A stretch of DNA of 64,000 nucleotides from Erythrobacter litoralis (lineage in GTDB: Bacteria > Pseudomonadota > Alphaproteobacteria > Sphingomonadales > Sphingomonadaceae). Position 1 is the first letter of the stretch; every line of letters starts with the position of its first letter. The stretch is taken from assembly GCF_029760855.1 (NCBI RefSeq), contig NZ_SOSI01000003.1, forward strand, positions 124,001-188,000, read 5' to 3'. A program made the translations under genes and the position numbers. Below the pieces are notes generated by a model, which saw only the letters and a list, made by a program, of their open reading frames with translations, was not told where the DNA came from and did not search any database. Shown piece by piece: positions 27,715 to 38,600 of the stretch.

Positions 27715-28798
27715 AACGCGCGATCCAGCGCCGATCCAGCCAGTCCTTCAGGCATCGTAGCCAGCGCGCCCGAGTGCCGAGCGGGCCGTAGCTCAGGATC
27801 GCCGCGCCGCGGCCGGTGTTCAGCAGGTAAAAGTCCATGCCGCGCCCGCGATATACGTTTCGCGGCGCACGGCCCTTCAACGCAGCCTGCAGGTTCCTGG
27901 CAAGGATTGGACCGGCATAGACGGCATGAACGCCGGAATGCGGGATGTGGCTATCGGTCCGGTGGGCCACATCGCCGGCAGCGAAGATGTGCGGAATGCC
28001 GCAAACCCGCTGGTGCTCGTCCACCTCCAAGAACCCGTCGGCGTTCACTGGCAATCCGCAGCGCGCAGGCCATTCCGGCGCGCCGCTACCTACCGCCGCG
28101 ACGACGAGATCGAAAGGCGGAAGTTCTTCGCCTTCCACCGCAAGCGAACCGTTCACGAATTGCGCCTCCTTCTCGATCACACGGATGCTCTGGCGCGCAT
28201 ATTCGGCTTTCGCGCGGCGCCGTACCATCGCCGACATTTCGGGCAGCAGTCCGCCTTCCCCCGCGATCAGCGTGATATGGGCATCGAACGCCGGATCGTT
28301 CGCCGCACCGAAGGCCAGCTCCGCCCCGCCGGCCCCTCCGCCGACGACTGCGATGTCCCTTATCCGGTTTGCCGAGTTACGAAGGATGCTCCACCGGGCA
28401 ACGAAGCCGTCTATCGGCCGGATATCCAGAAGCCGCTCGTCGCAGCCGAGAACCGCGGCCGCCTGCCCCGCCCCGCCAATCGCGAGCGAGCAGACGTCGA
28501 ACGTCAGCCGCCTCTCGCTTTCCAGAACAATGGTCCTGTCGGTCGGCGAAACGGCGATTGCCTCTTCTCGGTGCCATTCGAGGCCAGCTTCCTCCACCAG
28601 TGGCGCCAGCGGAATGCGCGTTTGATCGAGCGTATATTCGCCCGCCATCCAGCCGGGGACCATCCCGGAATACTGCATCGCTGTGCGCGGCTCGACCAGT
28701 AAGACGCGCTCGGCCTCGAGTTTGCCCTTCCGGATCGCGTCGATCACGCCGAGATGCGCGTGACCGGCACCGATCAGACAAAGAACGCCCTTGCTCAC
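27695..28798 (-). CDS. FAD-dependent pyridine nucleotide oxidoreductase, SelD N-terminal-domain-like
   Basis: The GTG at 28798 starts a 367-residue protein with VLCLIGAGHAHLGVIDAI near the N-terminus, followed by AMQYSGMVPGWMAGEYTLDQ at ~40-60. A second dinucleotide fold, IAVVGGGAGGAELAFGA, is at ~137, and HIFAAGDVAH at ~265 binds FAD. The Y-S-G-M-x-P-G region resembles the flavoprotein domain fused to the N-terminus of selenide-water dikinase (TIGR03169) and type II NADH dehydrogenases. Here it stands alone, with no selD in the window. The electron acceptor is unknown. The 3' end overlaps the DUF1499 gene by 20 bases. Confidence 0.8.
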   Translation of the reverse strand: MSKGVLCLIGAGHAHLGVIDAIRKGKLEAERVLLVEPRTAMQYSGMVPGWMAGEYTLDQTRIPLAPLVEEAGLEWHREEAIAVSPTDRTIVLESERRLTFDVCSLAIGGAGQAAAVLGCDERLLDIRPIDGFVARWSILRNSANRIRDIAVVGGGAGGAELAFGAANDPAFDAHITLIAGEGGLLPEMSAMVRRRAKAEYARQSIRVIEKEAQFVNGSLAVEGEELPPFDLVVAAVGSGAPEWPARCGLPVNADGFLEVDEHQRVCGIPHIFAAGDVAHRTDSHIPHSGVHAVYAGPILARNLQAALKGRAPRNVYRGRGMDFYLLNTGRGAAILSYGPLGTRARWLRCLKDWLDRRWIARFTNPAA

Positions 28799-28846
28799 GA
28801 CACAGCGCTTAGCCGCATGGCGATCTCGATGATAGGAGAAGCAACC

Positions 28847-28922
<76 letters not shown>

Positions 28923-29022
28923 GTTCCAGGTTTCGTGCCGTTCGGATATGGCAGTCCGATCGGCAGGCGCGCGCCTTAGCGAATGGCGACGGCGCTGCAA
29001 AGGAAAAAGACGGAGGCGGATT

Positions 29023-29901
29023 GTGGCCAAGAATGGAAGACTGGCAGCGATCGAGGCAGGCGGTACGAAATTCGTGCTCGCTATCGGCGATTACAACGGT
29101 GCCGTCATTGCGCGCCACGTCATTCCGACCGTCGATCCGGGCGCGACACTATCTGCCGCCGCAGAATGGTTCTCGAACCACGGACCGTTCGATGCCCTAG
29201 GCATTGCGAGTTTCGGGCCTGTGGAACTCGATCCAAAGCATGCAAACTATGGCTGTATCACGACTACGCCCAAGCCCGGCTGGCAGAATTGCGATCTGGT
29301 GGGGTATTTCGCGCGTCGTTTCAATATGCCGATAGGTTTCGATACCGATGTCAACGCTGCCGCGCTTGCGGAAGTCCACGCGAGAGACGAAAGCGTGCAA
29401 CCTTCGCTCGCTTATGTAACCGTGGGAACCGGAATCGGCGGCGGGTTGGTGGTGGATGGGAAAACGGTTCATGGGATCGCGCATCCCGAAATGGGTCATT
29501 ATTTTCCCCGGCGCTCCGATCATGACGATTTCGGCGGGGTCTGCCCCCTCCACAGCGACTGCCTCGAAGGCCTTGCCAGTGGCCCCGCAATCGAGGCCCG
29601 CTGGGGTGCAAGCCTCTCGAACCTGCCCGACGATCACCAAGGCAAAGCCATCATCGCCGATTACCTCGCGCAACTGGGCCATACCGTTTTCGCAGTTACC
29701 GCGGCGGAGATCGTTGTGCTCGGAGGAGGCGTGATGCAAACGCCCGGTCTGCTTGAGCGTATCCGCCTTCGGGCCACGGAGCTTGCGGCAGGGTACCTGC
29801 CCGGTGGGGAACGTCATCGTATCGAAGCACCGAAGCTCGGATCGGATAGTGGCATAGTTGGAGCCTTCCGACTTGCGTACGATGCTCTCGACGCCGTTTA
29901 G
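29023..29901 (+). CDS. ROK-family sugar kinase, probable fructokinase
   Basis: The GTG at 29023 has GGAGG six bases upstream, which decides the start against an earlier in-frame ATG. The 292-residue product has the ATP-binding LAAIEAGGTKFVLAIGD at residues ~6-22, FGPVELD at ~61, GFDTDVNAAALAE with the catalytic Asp at ~104, and TVGTGIGGG at ~128. A zinc motif is visible as GHYF, then CPLHSDCLEGLASGPAI. This pattern matches bacterial ROK fructokinases (Mak/ScrK-like). It would phosphorylate fructose or a similar hexose. The following GH5 glycosidase may supply sugars, but the two need not share a pathway. Confidence 0.88.
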   Translation: MAKNGRLAAIEAGGTKFVLAIGDYNGAVIARHVIPTVDPGATLSAAAEWFSNHGPFDALGIASFGPVELDPKHANYGCITTTPKPGWQNCDLVGYFARRFNMPIGFDTDVNAAALAEVHARDESVQPSLAYVTVGTGIGGGLVVDGKTVHGIAHPEMGHYFPRRSDHDDFGGVCPLHSDCLEGLASGPAIEARWGASLSNLPDDHQGKAIIADYLAQLGHTVFAVTAAEIVVLGGGVMQTPGLLERIRLRATELAAGYLPGGERHRIEAPKLGSDSGIVGAFRLAYDALDAV

Positions 29902-29946
29902 CTTGCGCTCAGCTTGAACTTTTATGGTCTTGCAAAGTCTTCGGAG

Positions 29947-30987
29947 ATGAATGCCGTGAATGTCGTCGCATCAATTCTGGCCACCGCTGCGTTGCTCGTC
30001 GGGAGCGCGGGCAGCGCCGCCGGCCAGCCTGAAGCCCCGCCCCGAGCGCCCGAACCGCTTCCTATCGGGCCCTGCATCAATCTCGGCGGCACCTTGGAGC
30101 GCAAGGCGGAGGGGCTTTACGGCAACACCGTTCTCGATCGAGCAGACATCCAGCGGGTTGCCGATGCCGGTTTCCGGACAATCCGCCTCCCGGTTCGCTG
30201 GGATACGCGTAGCCTCGACGCTCCGCCCCATACAATCGATCCCGCCTGGATGGACCGCGTGGTGCAGATCGTCGACTGGGCGATGGAGGCAAATCTCAAC
30301 GTCGTACTCGACAGCCATCATTTCGCCGGCCTGTTCACCAAGCCCGAAACCAAGGCGCCGTTTCACGCCACAGTATGGTCGCAAATCGCCGAACGCTTCG
30401 CCGACTACCCCGAAGATCGGCTATGGTTCGAACTGGAGAACGAACCCTACGGAAAGCCCGACAGCGAAAGCGTGCTGCACATTCTCGACGGGTCGCTTGC
30501 CGCCGTGCGCGAAAGCAATCCCACGCGGCCCGTCATCATGGGCGGCGGCGGATACGGATCGCTTCAGGCAATGATCTCGATGGACCTGCCGGACGATCCG
30601 CATGTCTACCCGACCTTCCACTATTACTCGCCAGCGAACTTCACGCATCAAGGCGCGAAATGGGCCAACCAGCCCTATACCGGCACGTTGCGGACGTGGG
30701 GCGATGCCGACGACATGGCTTTCCTAGCAAAATCCCGCGAACGGGTGGCCGAATACATCGAGCGGACGGGACACTACCCTTTCCTCGGGGAAACCGGCAC
30801 GTACAAGGTTTACAACTCGCTGGAGCAGCGGGTGAATTACCTGAAGACGATCTACGACACTTTCGCCCCGCTCGGCGTCGGCGTTTGCGCGTGGTCGTAT
30901 GAGGGGCCCTTCGGCATGTACGACCCCGACGAAGAGCGCTGGTATCCTGGCCTGCTTGAGGCCATGGGGTTACCCGAGCAGGATTGA
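29947..30987 (+). CDS. Secreted glycoside hydrolase family 5 (endoglucanase-like)
   Basis: The 346-residue product has a signal peptide (VNVVASILATAALLVGSAG, cut near residue 26). The GH5 barrel follows: IRLPVRWDTR at ~78, LDSHHFAGLF at ~120, the acid/base glutamate in WFELENEPYG at ~160 and the nucleophile glutamate in PFLGETGTYK at ~281. Such enzymes cut beta-1,4 or related glucans in the periplasm or outside. The ATG at 29947 directly abuts GGAG; a GTG at 29956, nine bases from that site, may be the real start. It follows the ROK kinase and is convergent with acs. Confidence 0.88.
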   Translation: MNAVNVVASILATAALLVGSAGSAAGQPEAPPRAPEPLPIGPCINLGGTLERKAEGLYGNTVLDRADIQRVADAGFRTIRLPVRWDTRSLDAPPHTIDPAWMDRVVQIVDWAMEANLNVVLDSHHFAGLFTKPETKAPFHATVWSQIAERFADYPEDRLWFELENEPYGKPDSESVLHILDGSLAAVRESNPTRPVIMGGGGYGSLQAMISMDLPDDPHVYPTFHYYSPANFTHQGAKWANQPYTGTLRTWGDADDMAFLAKSRERVAEYIERTGHYPFLGETGTYKVYNSLEQRVNYLKTIYDTFAPLGVGVCAWSYEGPFGMYDPDEERWYPGLLEAMGLPEQD

Positions 30988-31033
30988 CGAGCGCCCTTTT
31001 CCGGCCGGACGGGACGTGTGCTCCCTTCTTGGC

Positions 31034-32977
31034 CTAGCGTCTTCGCCTTTCCTCGATCAGTGCATCGACCACGCCGGGATCGGCCAGCGTGGACGTATCC
31101 CCGAGCGCGCCGAAATCGTTCTCGGCGATCTTGCGCAAGATGCGGCGCATGATCTTTCCGCTGCGCGTCTTGGGTAGCGCAGGGGTGAAATGGATATGAT
31201 CGGGCGTTGCGATCGGGCCGATCTCTTTACGCACCCATTGACGTAGCTCGGCTTCGAGATCGTCCGAGGGTTCGGCATCGGCTTTCAGCGTAACGTAGCA
31301 ATAGATGCCCTGCCCCTTGATATCGTGCGGGTAGCCGACAACCGCAGCCTCGCTCACCTGTGCGTGCAGGACCAGCGCGCTCTCCACCTCGGCGGTGCCC
31401 ATGCGGTGGCCGGAAACGTTGATGACATCGTCCACCCGGCCCGTGATCCAATAATAGCCGTCATCGTCGCGGCGGCAGCCATCGCCAGTGAAGTACTTGC
31501 CGGGATAGGTGCTGAAATAGGTCTGCACGAAGCGGTCGTGATCGCCATAGACGGTGCGCGCCTGACCGGGCCAGCTACGGGTGATACACAGATTGCCTTC
31601 CGCCGCGCCGTCCAGCACTGCGCCGTCATTGTCGACCAGTTGCGGACAGATGCCGAAGAATGGCTTGCCCGCGCTGCCCGGCTTCATATCGTGCGCATAA
31701 GGCAGGGTCGTGATCATCACGCCGCCCGTTTCCGTCTGCCACCACGTATCGACGATGGGCGCCGCGCCGTCGCCCACGACCTCGTGATACCAGCGCCACG
31801 CCTCGGGATTGATCGGCTCGCCGACGCTGCCGAGAATGCGGAGCTTGGACAGGTCAAGCTTCTTCACATATGCGTCGCCCTCTCGCATCAGCGCGCGAAT
31901 GGCGGTGGGCGCGGTGTAGAAGATCGCGACCTCGTGCTTCTCGCACACCTGCCAGAAACGGCTGTGGTCCGGATGGTTCGGTACGCCTTCGAACATTAGC
32001 GCTGTCGCACCGTTCTGCAGTGGGCCGTACACGATGTAGCTGTGCCCGGTCACCCAGCCAATATCGGCGGTGCACCAGTACACCTCGCCCGGGCGGTAAT
32101 CGAAAACGTAGCGGAACGTCGTTTCGGTCCAGACGGAATAGCCGCCCGTGGTATGGACGACGCCCTTGGGTTTGCCTGTCGAACCGGAGGTATAGAGGAT
32201 GAACAGCGGATCTTCGGCCTCCATCGGCTCGCATGGGCATTCCGCGCCGACGTCCTTCGACAGCTCGTGATACCAGTGATCGCGCCCGTCCTGCATCGCC
32301 ACCGTGCCGCCCGTATGGCGCACCACCAACACGCCCTTCGCGCTCGCTTTTTCGAGCGCCTTGTCGACATTGGCCTTCAAGCCGATGGGCTTGCCCCCGC
32401 GCAGTCCTTCGTCGGCTGTGATGATCCAGTCGCTCTCGCAATCTTCCACCCTGCCGGCAATGGCGTCCGGCGAAAAGCCGCCGAAGATTACCGAATGCAC
32501 CGCTCCGATCCGTGCACAGGCGAGCATGGCGAACGCGCCTTCGGGGACCATCGGCATGTAGATCGTCACCCGGTCGCCCTTCGCCACCCCGAGCTTCTTG
32601 AGCGTGTTCGCCATGCGCATGACTTCGCGCTGCAATTCGGCATAGGTGATCCGGCGAACCTCGCCTTGCGGATCGTCGGGCTCGAAGATCAGCGCGACCG
32701 TTTCGCCCTTCCCCGCTGCGACATGACGGTCGACTGCATTGTGGCAGATGTTGAGCTTGCCGCCGCCAAACCATTTGATGTCGACGGGATCGAAGGACCA
32801 GTCGGCGATACGCGCGGGTTTCTCGAACCAGTCCAGCCGCTCGGCCTGCTCGGCCCAGAATGCATCCGGATCGTCCAGACTGTGCGCATAAAGGTCGGCG
32901 TATTGCTCGGCCGTGCAGGCCTTTGCATCGGCTTCCGGTCTGCGCACGATCTGCGCGGCGGCGGTTTCGGTCGGCAT
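31034..32977 (-). CDS. acs: Acetyl-CoA synthetase (AMP-forming)
   Basis: The 647-residue product matches Acs in length. It has [17 protein letters not shown] at ~70, the adenylate loop [20 protein letters not shown] at ~261, [13 protein letters not shown] at ~410 and [20 protein letters not shown] at ~515. The C-terminal acetylation site is [15 protein letters not shown]. It activates acetate to acetyl-CoA. AGGAGAGG lies about six bases before the ATG at 32977. It follows the DUF2891 gene by 47 bases on the same strand and could be transcribed with the 5-oxoproline operon or alone. Confidence 0.97.
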   Translation of the reverse strand: MPTETAAAQIVRRPEADAKACTAEQYADLYAHSLDDPDAFWAEQAERLDWFEKPARIADWSFDPVDIKWFGGGKLNICHNAVDRHVAAGKGETVALIFEPDDPQGEVRRITYAELQREVMRMANTLKKLGVAKGDRVTIYMPMVPEGAFAMLACARIGAVHSVIFGGFSPDAIAGRVEDCESDWIITADEGLRGGKPIGLKANVDKALEKASAKGVLVVRHTGGTVAMQDGRDHWYHELSKDVGAECPCEPMEAEDPLFILYTSGSTGKPKGVVHTTGGYSVWTETTFRYVFDYRPGEVYWCTADIGWVTGHSYIVYGPLQNGATALMFEGVPNHPDHSRFWQVCEKHEVAIFYTAPTAIRALMREGDAYVKKLDLSKLRILGSVGEPINPEAWRWYHEVVGDGAAPIVDTWWQTETGGVMITTLPYAHDMKPGSAGKPFFGICPQLVDNDGAVLDGAAEGNLCITRSWPGQARTVYGDHDRFVQTYFSTYPGKYFTGDGCRRDDDGYYWITGRVDDVINVSGHRMGTAEVESALVLHAQVSEAAVVGYPHDIKGQGIYCYVTLKADAEPSDDLEAELRQWVRKEIGPIATPDHIHFTPALPKTRSGKIMRRILRKIAENDFGALGDTSTLADPGVVDALIEERRRR

Positions 32978-33024
32978 GTCGGTCCTCTCCTATCCCATTC
33001 GTTCGATCAACACGCGAGCGGCGC

Positions 33025-34017
33025 TTATGGTTGCCCGCCCTGTCCCGCCAGCAACGCCAAGAGCGCAAAGCTCGCCAGCCAGTGTTCGCCCATATAGTCG
33101 CCAGCGACATGTGGGAGGGCCACGTCGAGATGGGCTTCGGCCATAGCGTCGAGCGCATTGGCTTCGCCAAGGATCGGAGATATCTCGCGCAGGCACCATG
33201 CGCGGCTGAGATTCAACCCGTCGAGATGGGCGATCTTTCCATCGCTCCGGTCGGAAACGGTGACCGGGCGGCATTCGTTCGCCAGCCAGCCATTCTCGAT
33301 GACCAATCCCTCGAACCACGACGCGAACTGCGTGTGCGGCATGACCCGACTCATCAGCAGGGCGGCGGTCAGGACGGGAGAGAGGAACTCGTCTCCGCCC
33401 GGTTCCCATCCGCGATAGTCCTGCCGCTGCCCGAAGGCCGCAAGTGCCCATTCGTCGATCGTTGCCAGCAGCGTCGCATCGTGCGCCTCCGCCCAATCGC
33501 GCGCTAAGCTGAGTGCGAAGGCGGTATTGGGATGAGTGCCGACCGTGATAGGATAGGTTAGAATGCGCAGGTAATCTGCAAACCGCTTGCCAAAGGCCTG
33601 CGCCAGCGGTTCGAGCCGCGCGCCCCATTCCTCATTCCCGTGCCGCTTGGCCTCGAGGTGGAGGTAAAGCAGCCAAGCCCAGCCATAGGGCCGCTCGAAA
33701 CCGCGCGAAGAGGGTCGGTCGAGATAGACCAGTTCCACCGCCAGCTTGTCCGGCGTGAAGGTCTCTTCCGCTAGTGCGGCGATATCGCCCGCTTCGGGCA
33801 TATCGGGATAGAGGCGCCGCAAGGTCAGTAGAGTCCACCACGAATGGACGCAGCTATGCCAGTCGAAACTGCCGAAGAAGCACGGATGCAGCACCCGCGG
33901 CGGCTGCGCATCCTCGTCCCCGTCGAGCACGTGGTCGAGCTTGTGCGGATATTCGCGTCCCACGTGGCCGAGCGCGATTCGCGCGAACTTGCGTGCGGTG
34001 TCTTGCGTCAGTTCCAC
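33025..34017 (-). CDS. DUF2891 protein, fourth gene of the 5-oxoproline operon
   Basis: The 330-residue product contains HPCFFGSFDWHSCVHSWWTL at ~44-63 and GFERPYGWAWLLYLHLE at ~105, with YPITVGTHPNTAFALSL at ~155. These mark DUF2891, a probable alpha/alpha-barrel with conserved His and Trp but no known reaction. The start is a GTG at 34017 that overlaps the DUF979 stop by ten bases, so it is coupled to the transporter. No signal peptide is visible. A hydrolase or epimerase acting on a pyroglutamate-containing or related compound is possible, but that is inference. Confidence 0.85.
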   Translation of the reverse strand: MELTQDTARKFARIALGHVGREYPHKLDHVLDGDEDAQPPRVLHPCFFGSFDWHSCVHSWWTLLTLRRLYPDMPEAGDIAALAEETFTPDKLAVELVYLDRPSSRGFERPYGWAWLLYLHLEAKRHGNEEWGARLEPLAQAFGKRFADYLRILTYPITVGTHPNTAFALSLARDWAEAHDATLLATIDEWALAAFGQRQDYRGWEPGGDEFLSPVLTAALLMSRVMPHTQFASWFEGLVIENGWLANECRPVTVSDRSDGKIAHLDGLNLSRAWCLREISPILGEANALDAMAEAHLDVALPHVAGDYMGEHWLASFALLALLAGQGGQP

Positions 34018-34958
34018 AGCAGGAACCCTCCGATATAGATGATCGCGACATTGCAGACCCAGAGCGGGATCGCCGTGCCGATCTGCTGCAGGATGACGCC
34101 GTTCTGGTTCTTCAGTTCGAGCAGCGCGGCGGGCACGATGTTGAAGTTGGCCGCCATCGGCGTCATCAGCGTACCGCAGAACCCCGCCAGCATGCCGACC
34201 GCGCCGATCACTGCCGGATTGCCGCCGTATTGCTCGATCAATAGCGGGATGCCGATCGCCGCCGCCATGACCGGAAAGGCGGCGAAAGCATTGCCCATGA
34301 TCATCGTGAACAATGCCATGCCGAGCGCGAAGACGATTACCGTCACCAGCACGCTGCCTTCGGGAATGACCTGGTTGGCGATGTTGCCGATGATGTCACC
34401 CACCCCGGCAAGGGCAAATACCGCGCCGAGCGCTGCCAGCATCTGCGGCAGGATGGCTGCCCATCCTATCGAATCGAGCAGACGCCGCCCTTCTTCCGGC
34501 GCGGCGGCCAGCGGCGCGCGCAGCCACGCCATCGCCGCTACCAGCGCCGCCAGCACCCCCACACCGAACAGGATTAACGTTTCACGCCGTTCCTCGAACA
34601 GGCCGGTCTCGCCGAAAGGGGTATAATTGTAGAGCAGCGTCCCTACGACCGCAGTCAGCGGCACGATCAGCGCAGGGAAGAAAAGTTTGTTGCCCAACTT
34701 CGCTGCAAAGACGGTTCGCTCTTCCAAAGTTGTAGTCGGTGGATCGCTGCGCTTCAGACCGCCGACACCTGCAATGCCCACCATGGCGAGAACCAGCAGG
34801 CCGTTCGCAAAAGGCGTGAGGTGGCTGCCGAGCAGGAAACTCGCCGCCAAGAGGCCCCAGAATGCGCCATTGCCGAAGAGGCGGTCGCGAAAGCTGAAGG
34901 CGGACCAGATCGCGAAGAACCCGCCTGCCAGAATATAGAGCCATTCGTAGGTGATCAT
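34008..34958 (-). CDS. DUF979 membrane protein, predicted 5-oxoproline transporter subunit
   Basis: The ATG at 34958 overlaps the DUF969 stop (ATGA) and gives a 316-residue protein of about nine to ten hydrophobic helices, starting [19 protein letters not shown]. The region MIMGNAFAAFPVMAAAIGIP at ~215 and MLAGFCGTLMTPMAANFN at ~250 are conserved in DUF979. DUF969/DUF979 pairs are annotated in public resources as 5-oxoproline transporter subunits because they cluster with 5-oxoproline enzymes; I rely on memory for this. The adjacent oxoprolinase fits. A longer frame to 35642 re-reads DUF969 and is rejected. Confidence 0.88.
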   Translation of the reverse strand: MITYEWLYILAGGFFAIWSAFSFRDRLFGNGAFWGLLAASFLLGSHLTPFANGLLVLAMVGIAGVGGLKRSDPPTTTLEERTVFAAKLGNKLFFPALIVPLTAVVGTLLYNYTPFGETGLFEERRETLILFGVGVLAALVAAMAWLRAPLAAAPEEGRRLLDSIGWAAILPQMLAALGAVFALAGVGDIIGNIANQVIPEGSVLVTVIVFALGMALFTMIMGNAFAAFPVMAAAIGIPLLIEQYGGNPAVIGAVGMLAGFCGTLMTPMAANFNIVPAALLELKNQNGVILQQIGTAIPLWVCNVAIIYIGGFLLWN

Positions 34959-35626
34959 GCCCGCACCCTGCCCAAGCGGCGGTCGAGCGCCTGTATGCGC
35001 AGCCCGTGGATGATGAAGGCACAGATCGCGGTCGGTATGGCCCAGACCGACAGTTCCAGCGGGGCTAGCGGATAGCCTGCGCTTTCCATCACCCCCTGGA
35101 TCAGCAGGATGGAGGCAATGGCGAAGAAGATGTCCTCGCCGAAAAACAGACCGACATTGTCTGTCGCCGCCGACATGGCGAGCACCTTCTCCCGTTCGGC
35201 TTCGGGAAGGTCGCCATGCGTTTTCAGCGCCGCCGCCTCCGCCATCGGCGCGACCAGCGGGCGTACCGCTTGCGGATGCCCGCCGATGTCCTTCATTCCG
35301 AGCGCGGCGGTTATTTGTCGGAAACCGAGATAGATCGTGAGCAGCCGCCCCATCGTCGCCCCGCGCATACTTTCGATCAGACCGCGGGCACGCTGCTGCA
35401 GACCGTAGCGCTCGAGCAAGCCGATAACCGGCAGGATAATCCACGTTACCGAGATGTAGCGATTGTCGTTGAACGCAGCGCCGAGCGCCTCGATTACCGG
35501 CACCGGCTCCAGCCCGGCGAGGAGGCCGGTCGCGATTGCGGCGACGACCACCACGAGCAGCGGATTGAACCGCAGCGCGAAGCCGGCAACGACGATGCCG
35601 ATACCGGCAAGCGGCCAGTAATTCAT
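34955..35626 (-). CDS. DUF969 membrane protein, predicted 5-oxoproline transporter subunit
   Basis: The ATG at 35626 gives 223 residues starting [20 protein letters not shown]; it overlaps the oxoprolinase stop by 4 bases. About five hydrophobic helices are seen, with [19 protein letters not shown] at ~75 and [21 protein letters not shown] at ~150 containing conserved charged residues within the membrane region. DUF969 always pairs with DUF979. Together they would import 5-oxoproline (pyroglutamate) across the inner membrane for cleavage by the upstream enzyme. Transport direction and energy source are not shown by the sequence. Confidence 0.88.
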   Translation of the reverse strand: MNYWPLAGIGIVVAGFALRFNPLLVVVVAAIATGLLAGLEPVPVIEALGAAFNDNRYISVTWIILPVIGLLERYGLQQRARGLIESMRGATMGRLLTIYLGFRQITAALGMKDIGGHPQAVRPLVAPMAEAAALKTHGDLPEAEREKVLAMSAATDNVGLFFGEDIFFAIASILLIQGVMESAGYPLAPLELSVWAIPTAICAFIIHGLRIQALDRRLGRVRA

Positions 35627-38600
35627 GCGCCCGGTTCTCCATATCCGCCGCCGCCGGGTGTGAGGATTACGAACGTATCGCCCGGCTGCATTTCCGCCGA
35701 GCCGGTCGCACCGAGATCCTCTCGCATGCCGTCGACGCGCTCGACCCAGTTGCGGCCCGGTTGTGCATCGCCCCCGCCGCAAATCCCTTTAGGCGGCACG
35801 GCCCGCCGATTGGCGAGGATATTGGCGCGCATCGGTTCGAGGAAGGTCATGCGCCGCTCCACTCCGTCGCCGCCGCCATGCGCGCCCGCCCCGCCTGAGC
35901 CTTCGCGAATGCAGAAGCGTTCGAGCCGCACGGGAAGCCGACTCTCGAGGATTTCGGGATCGGTCAGGCGGCTATTGGTCATGTGCGTCTGCACCGCGCT
36001 CGTCCCGTCATGGTCCGGCCCCGCACCCGATCCGCCGCAGATCGTCTCGTAGTACTGGTGGGCCTCGTTACCGAAAGTGAAGTTGTTCATCGTGCCCTGG
36101 CTCGGCGCGAGCCGCCCGGTCGCGGCGAACAGCGTATCCGTGATTACCTGGCTGGTCTCGACATTGCCCGCGACCACCGCTGCGCCGGGATTTGGATTCA
36201 GCATCGAGCCTTCGGGTACAATCAGCTCGACCGGGCGTAGGCATCCGTCGTTCATCGGTATCTGATCGTCGATCAGGGTGCGCAAAACATAGAGGGATGC
36301 CGCGCGGGCGATCGATTTGGGCGCATTAAAATTATCGGGCAGCTGGTCGCCCGTCCCGGTGAAATCGAACGTGGCAGAGCGCCCATCCCGGTCGATCCGG
36401 ATGGCGACCTTTACGGTCGCGCCATTGTCCATCGGGTAGGCGAACTCGCCATCGCTCAAACGGTCGAGCAGGCGGCGCACGCTTTCCTCCGCATTGGCGA
36501 GGACGTGCCCCATATAGGCGGAGACGACTGCGCCGCCCTGTTCGTTTGCCGCACCGCGCAGCAATTCCGCCCCGCGTGTGCAGGCGGCTAACTGGGCGCG
36601 AAGGTCCGAGATATTGCGATCGGGCTTGCGTGCCGGGAAACGGGCATCAGCCAGAGCCTCGCGCACCGCCGCTTCGCGAAATTCGCCCTGGTCGACGAGC
36701 AGGAGATTGTCGATCATGACGCCCTCCTCCTCGATCGTATGGCTTTCGGGCGGCATCGATCCGGGTGCGATGCCGCCGATATCCGCGTGGTGCCCGCGTG
36801 CCGCCACGAACGCATCGGGGGTATCACCTGTCTCGTCGTAGAAAACGGGCGCGATTACCGTGATGTCTGGCAGATGCGTTCCGCCGCGATAGGGATCGTT
36901 AAGTACATAGGCGTCGCCCCGCCTGATGCCGCGCCCGTCCCGTCCCTCGCCGCGCGCCTCGATAACCCGCGCGATGCTGTCGCCCATGCTGCCGAGATGG
37001 ACCGGGATATGCGGCGCGTTGGCGATGAGGCTGCCGCTCGCATCGAAGAGGGCGCAGGAGAAATCGAGCCGCTCCTTGATGTTCACGCTGGTCGCGGTCG
37101 ATTGGAGGACGACGCCCATTTCCTCGGCGATCGCCATGAACAGGTTGTTGAAGATTTCGAGCCGCACGGGATCGACCTCGGTGCCCGCCGCCCGGTCGCG
37201 CTTCGCTTCCTCGACGCGTTCGAGAACGAGACTGCCCTCTTCGGCGAGCCTCGCCTGCCAGCCCGGTTCGATCACGGTGGTCGAGCCCGGATCGATAACC
37301 AGCGCAGGGCCGGCTATCGTTTGCGCGTTCTCCATCACGGCGCGCTCGACGGTGGTCCAGGTTCCGCTTGCCTCGACGCCCACGGGTACGGGCTTCGCTG
37401 TCGCCTCGCCCAACCCGCCCGCATTACCGCTCGCTTCCACACTCAGCGCTTCGACGATGATCGGGGCATTCGCGTCGGAATAGCCGAAGCGAGTACGGTG
37501 AAGGCGGCGGAAGGCGGCATCCATCTCGTCCTTCGACTGTACGTCCAGCGACAGCATGCTGTCGCTACCCTCGAACCGCAGCCGCATCTGGCGCGAGAGC
37601 GTCACCGCATCGACCTCGACACCCTGCCGGATCAATGCCTCGCGCGCCTCGCCTTCAATCTCTTCCAACGTGGCCGAAAGATCGGTGTCGAGCGGCTTTA
37701 CGATGCTGCGCTCGCGGATGGCCTTCAGGGGTGCGAGCCCGATGCCATAGGCCGAGAGAATGCCCGCGAGCGGATGAACCAGCACCGTTTCGATCCCGAG
37801 CACGTCCGCCACCTTGCAGGCGTGCTGCCCGCCCGCTCCGCCAAAACAGGCGAGTGCATAGGTGGTGACGTCATGACCCCGTGCAATGCTGATCTTGCGG
37901 ATGGCATTGGCCATATTGTCGACCGCGATGGCCAGGAAGCCTTCCGCGATGTCCTCCAGGGAGCGTTCGTCGTCGAGACGCTGTGCAACCTCTTCCAGGC
38001 GCGCACGCGCCGCATCGGGGTCGAGCGGCTGGTCGCCTTCCTGGCCGAAGACACTGGGAAAAAATGCCGGGTCGATCCGGCCTAGGAAGAGGTTGCAGTC
38101 GGTCACCGTCAGCGGCCCGCCCTTGCGATAGCAGGCGGGGCCCGGGTCCGCCCCAGCGCTTTCCGGCCCCACGCGGAAGCGCGATCCATCGAACCGGCAG
38201 ATGGAGCCGCCGCCCGCAGCCACCGTATGAATTTGCATCATCGGCGCGGCGATGCGCACGCCTGCGACCACGCTGTCGCCCGTCATCTCGTATTCGCCGG
38301 CAAAGTGCGCGACATCGGTGCTGGTGCCGCCCATGTCGAAGCCAATCAGCTTGCGATAGCCGAGCGCCTCGGACGCTGCGACCATGCCGACCACGCCGCC
38401 CGCCGGACCGGAGAGGATGGAATCCTTGCCGCGGAACGCCGCGCTTTCTGCCAGGCCCCCATTCGACTGCATGAAGTGCAGGCTCTGCGTTTCCGGCAGC
38501 CGCGCTTCGAGTGTTTCGGTATAGCGGCGCAGCACGGGAGAAAGATACGCGTCCACCACAGTCGTATCGCCGCGCGGCACCAGCCTGATGAGAGGCGCGA

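Noticed and set aside
30997..31010. TCCGGCCGGA palindrome between GH5 and acs as a terminator
   Set aside because: The stem is only five base pairs with no loop or T-run; too weak to call.
31854..33170. 438-codon frame overlapping acs on the same strand
   Set aside because: It is an out-of-phase, arginine-rich reading of acs and DUF2891, which are both certain.
34958..35642. Extension of DUF979 to a 544-residue protein
   Set aside because: The extra N-terminal part re-reads DUF969 out of frame; the ATG at 34958 gives the normal family length and an ATGA overlap.
36739..38085. 448-codon frame opposite the 5-oxoprolinase
   Set aside because: It mirrors the codon pattern of the real gene, lacks a ribosome-binding site and shows no motif.
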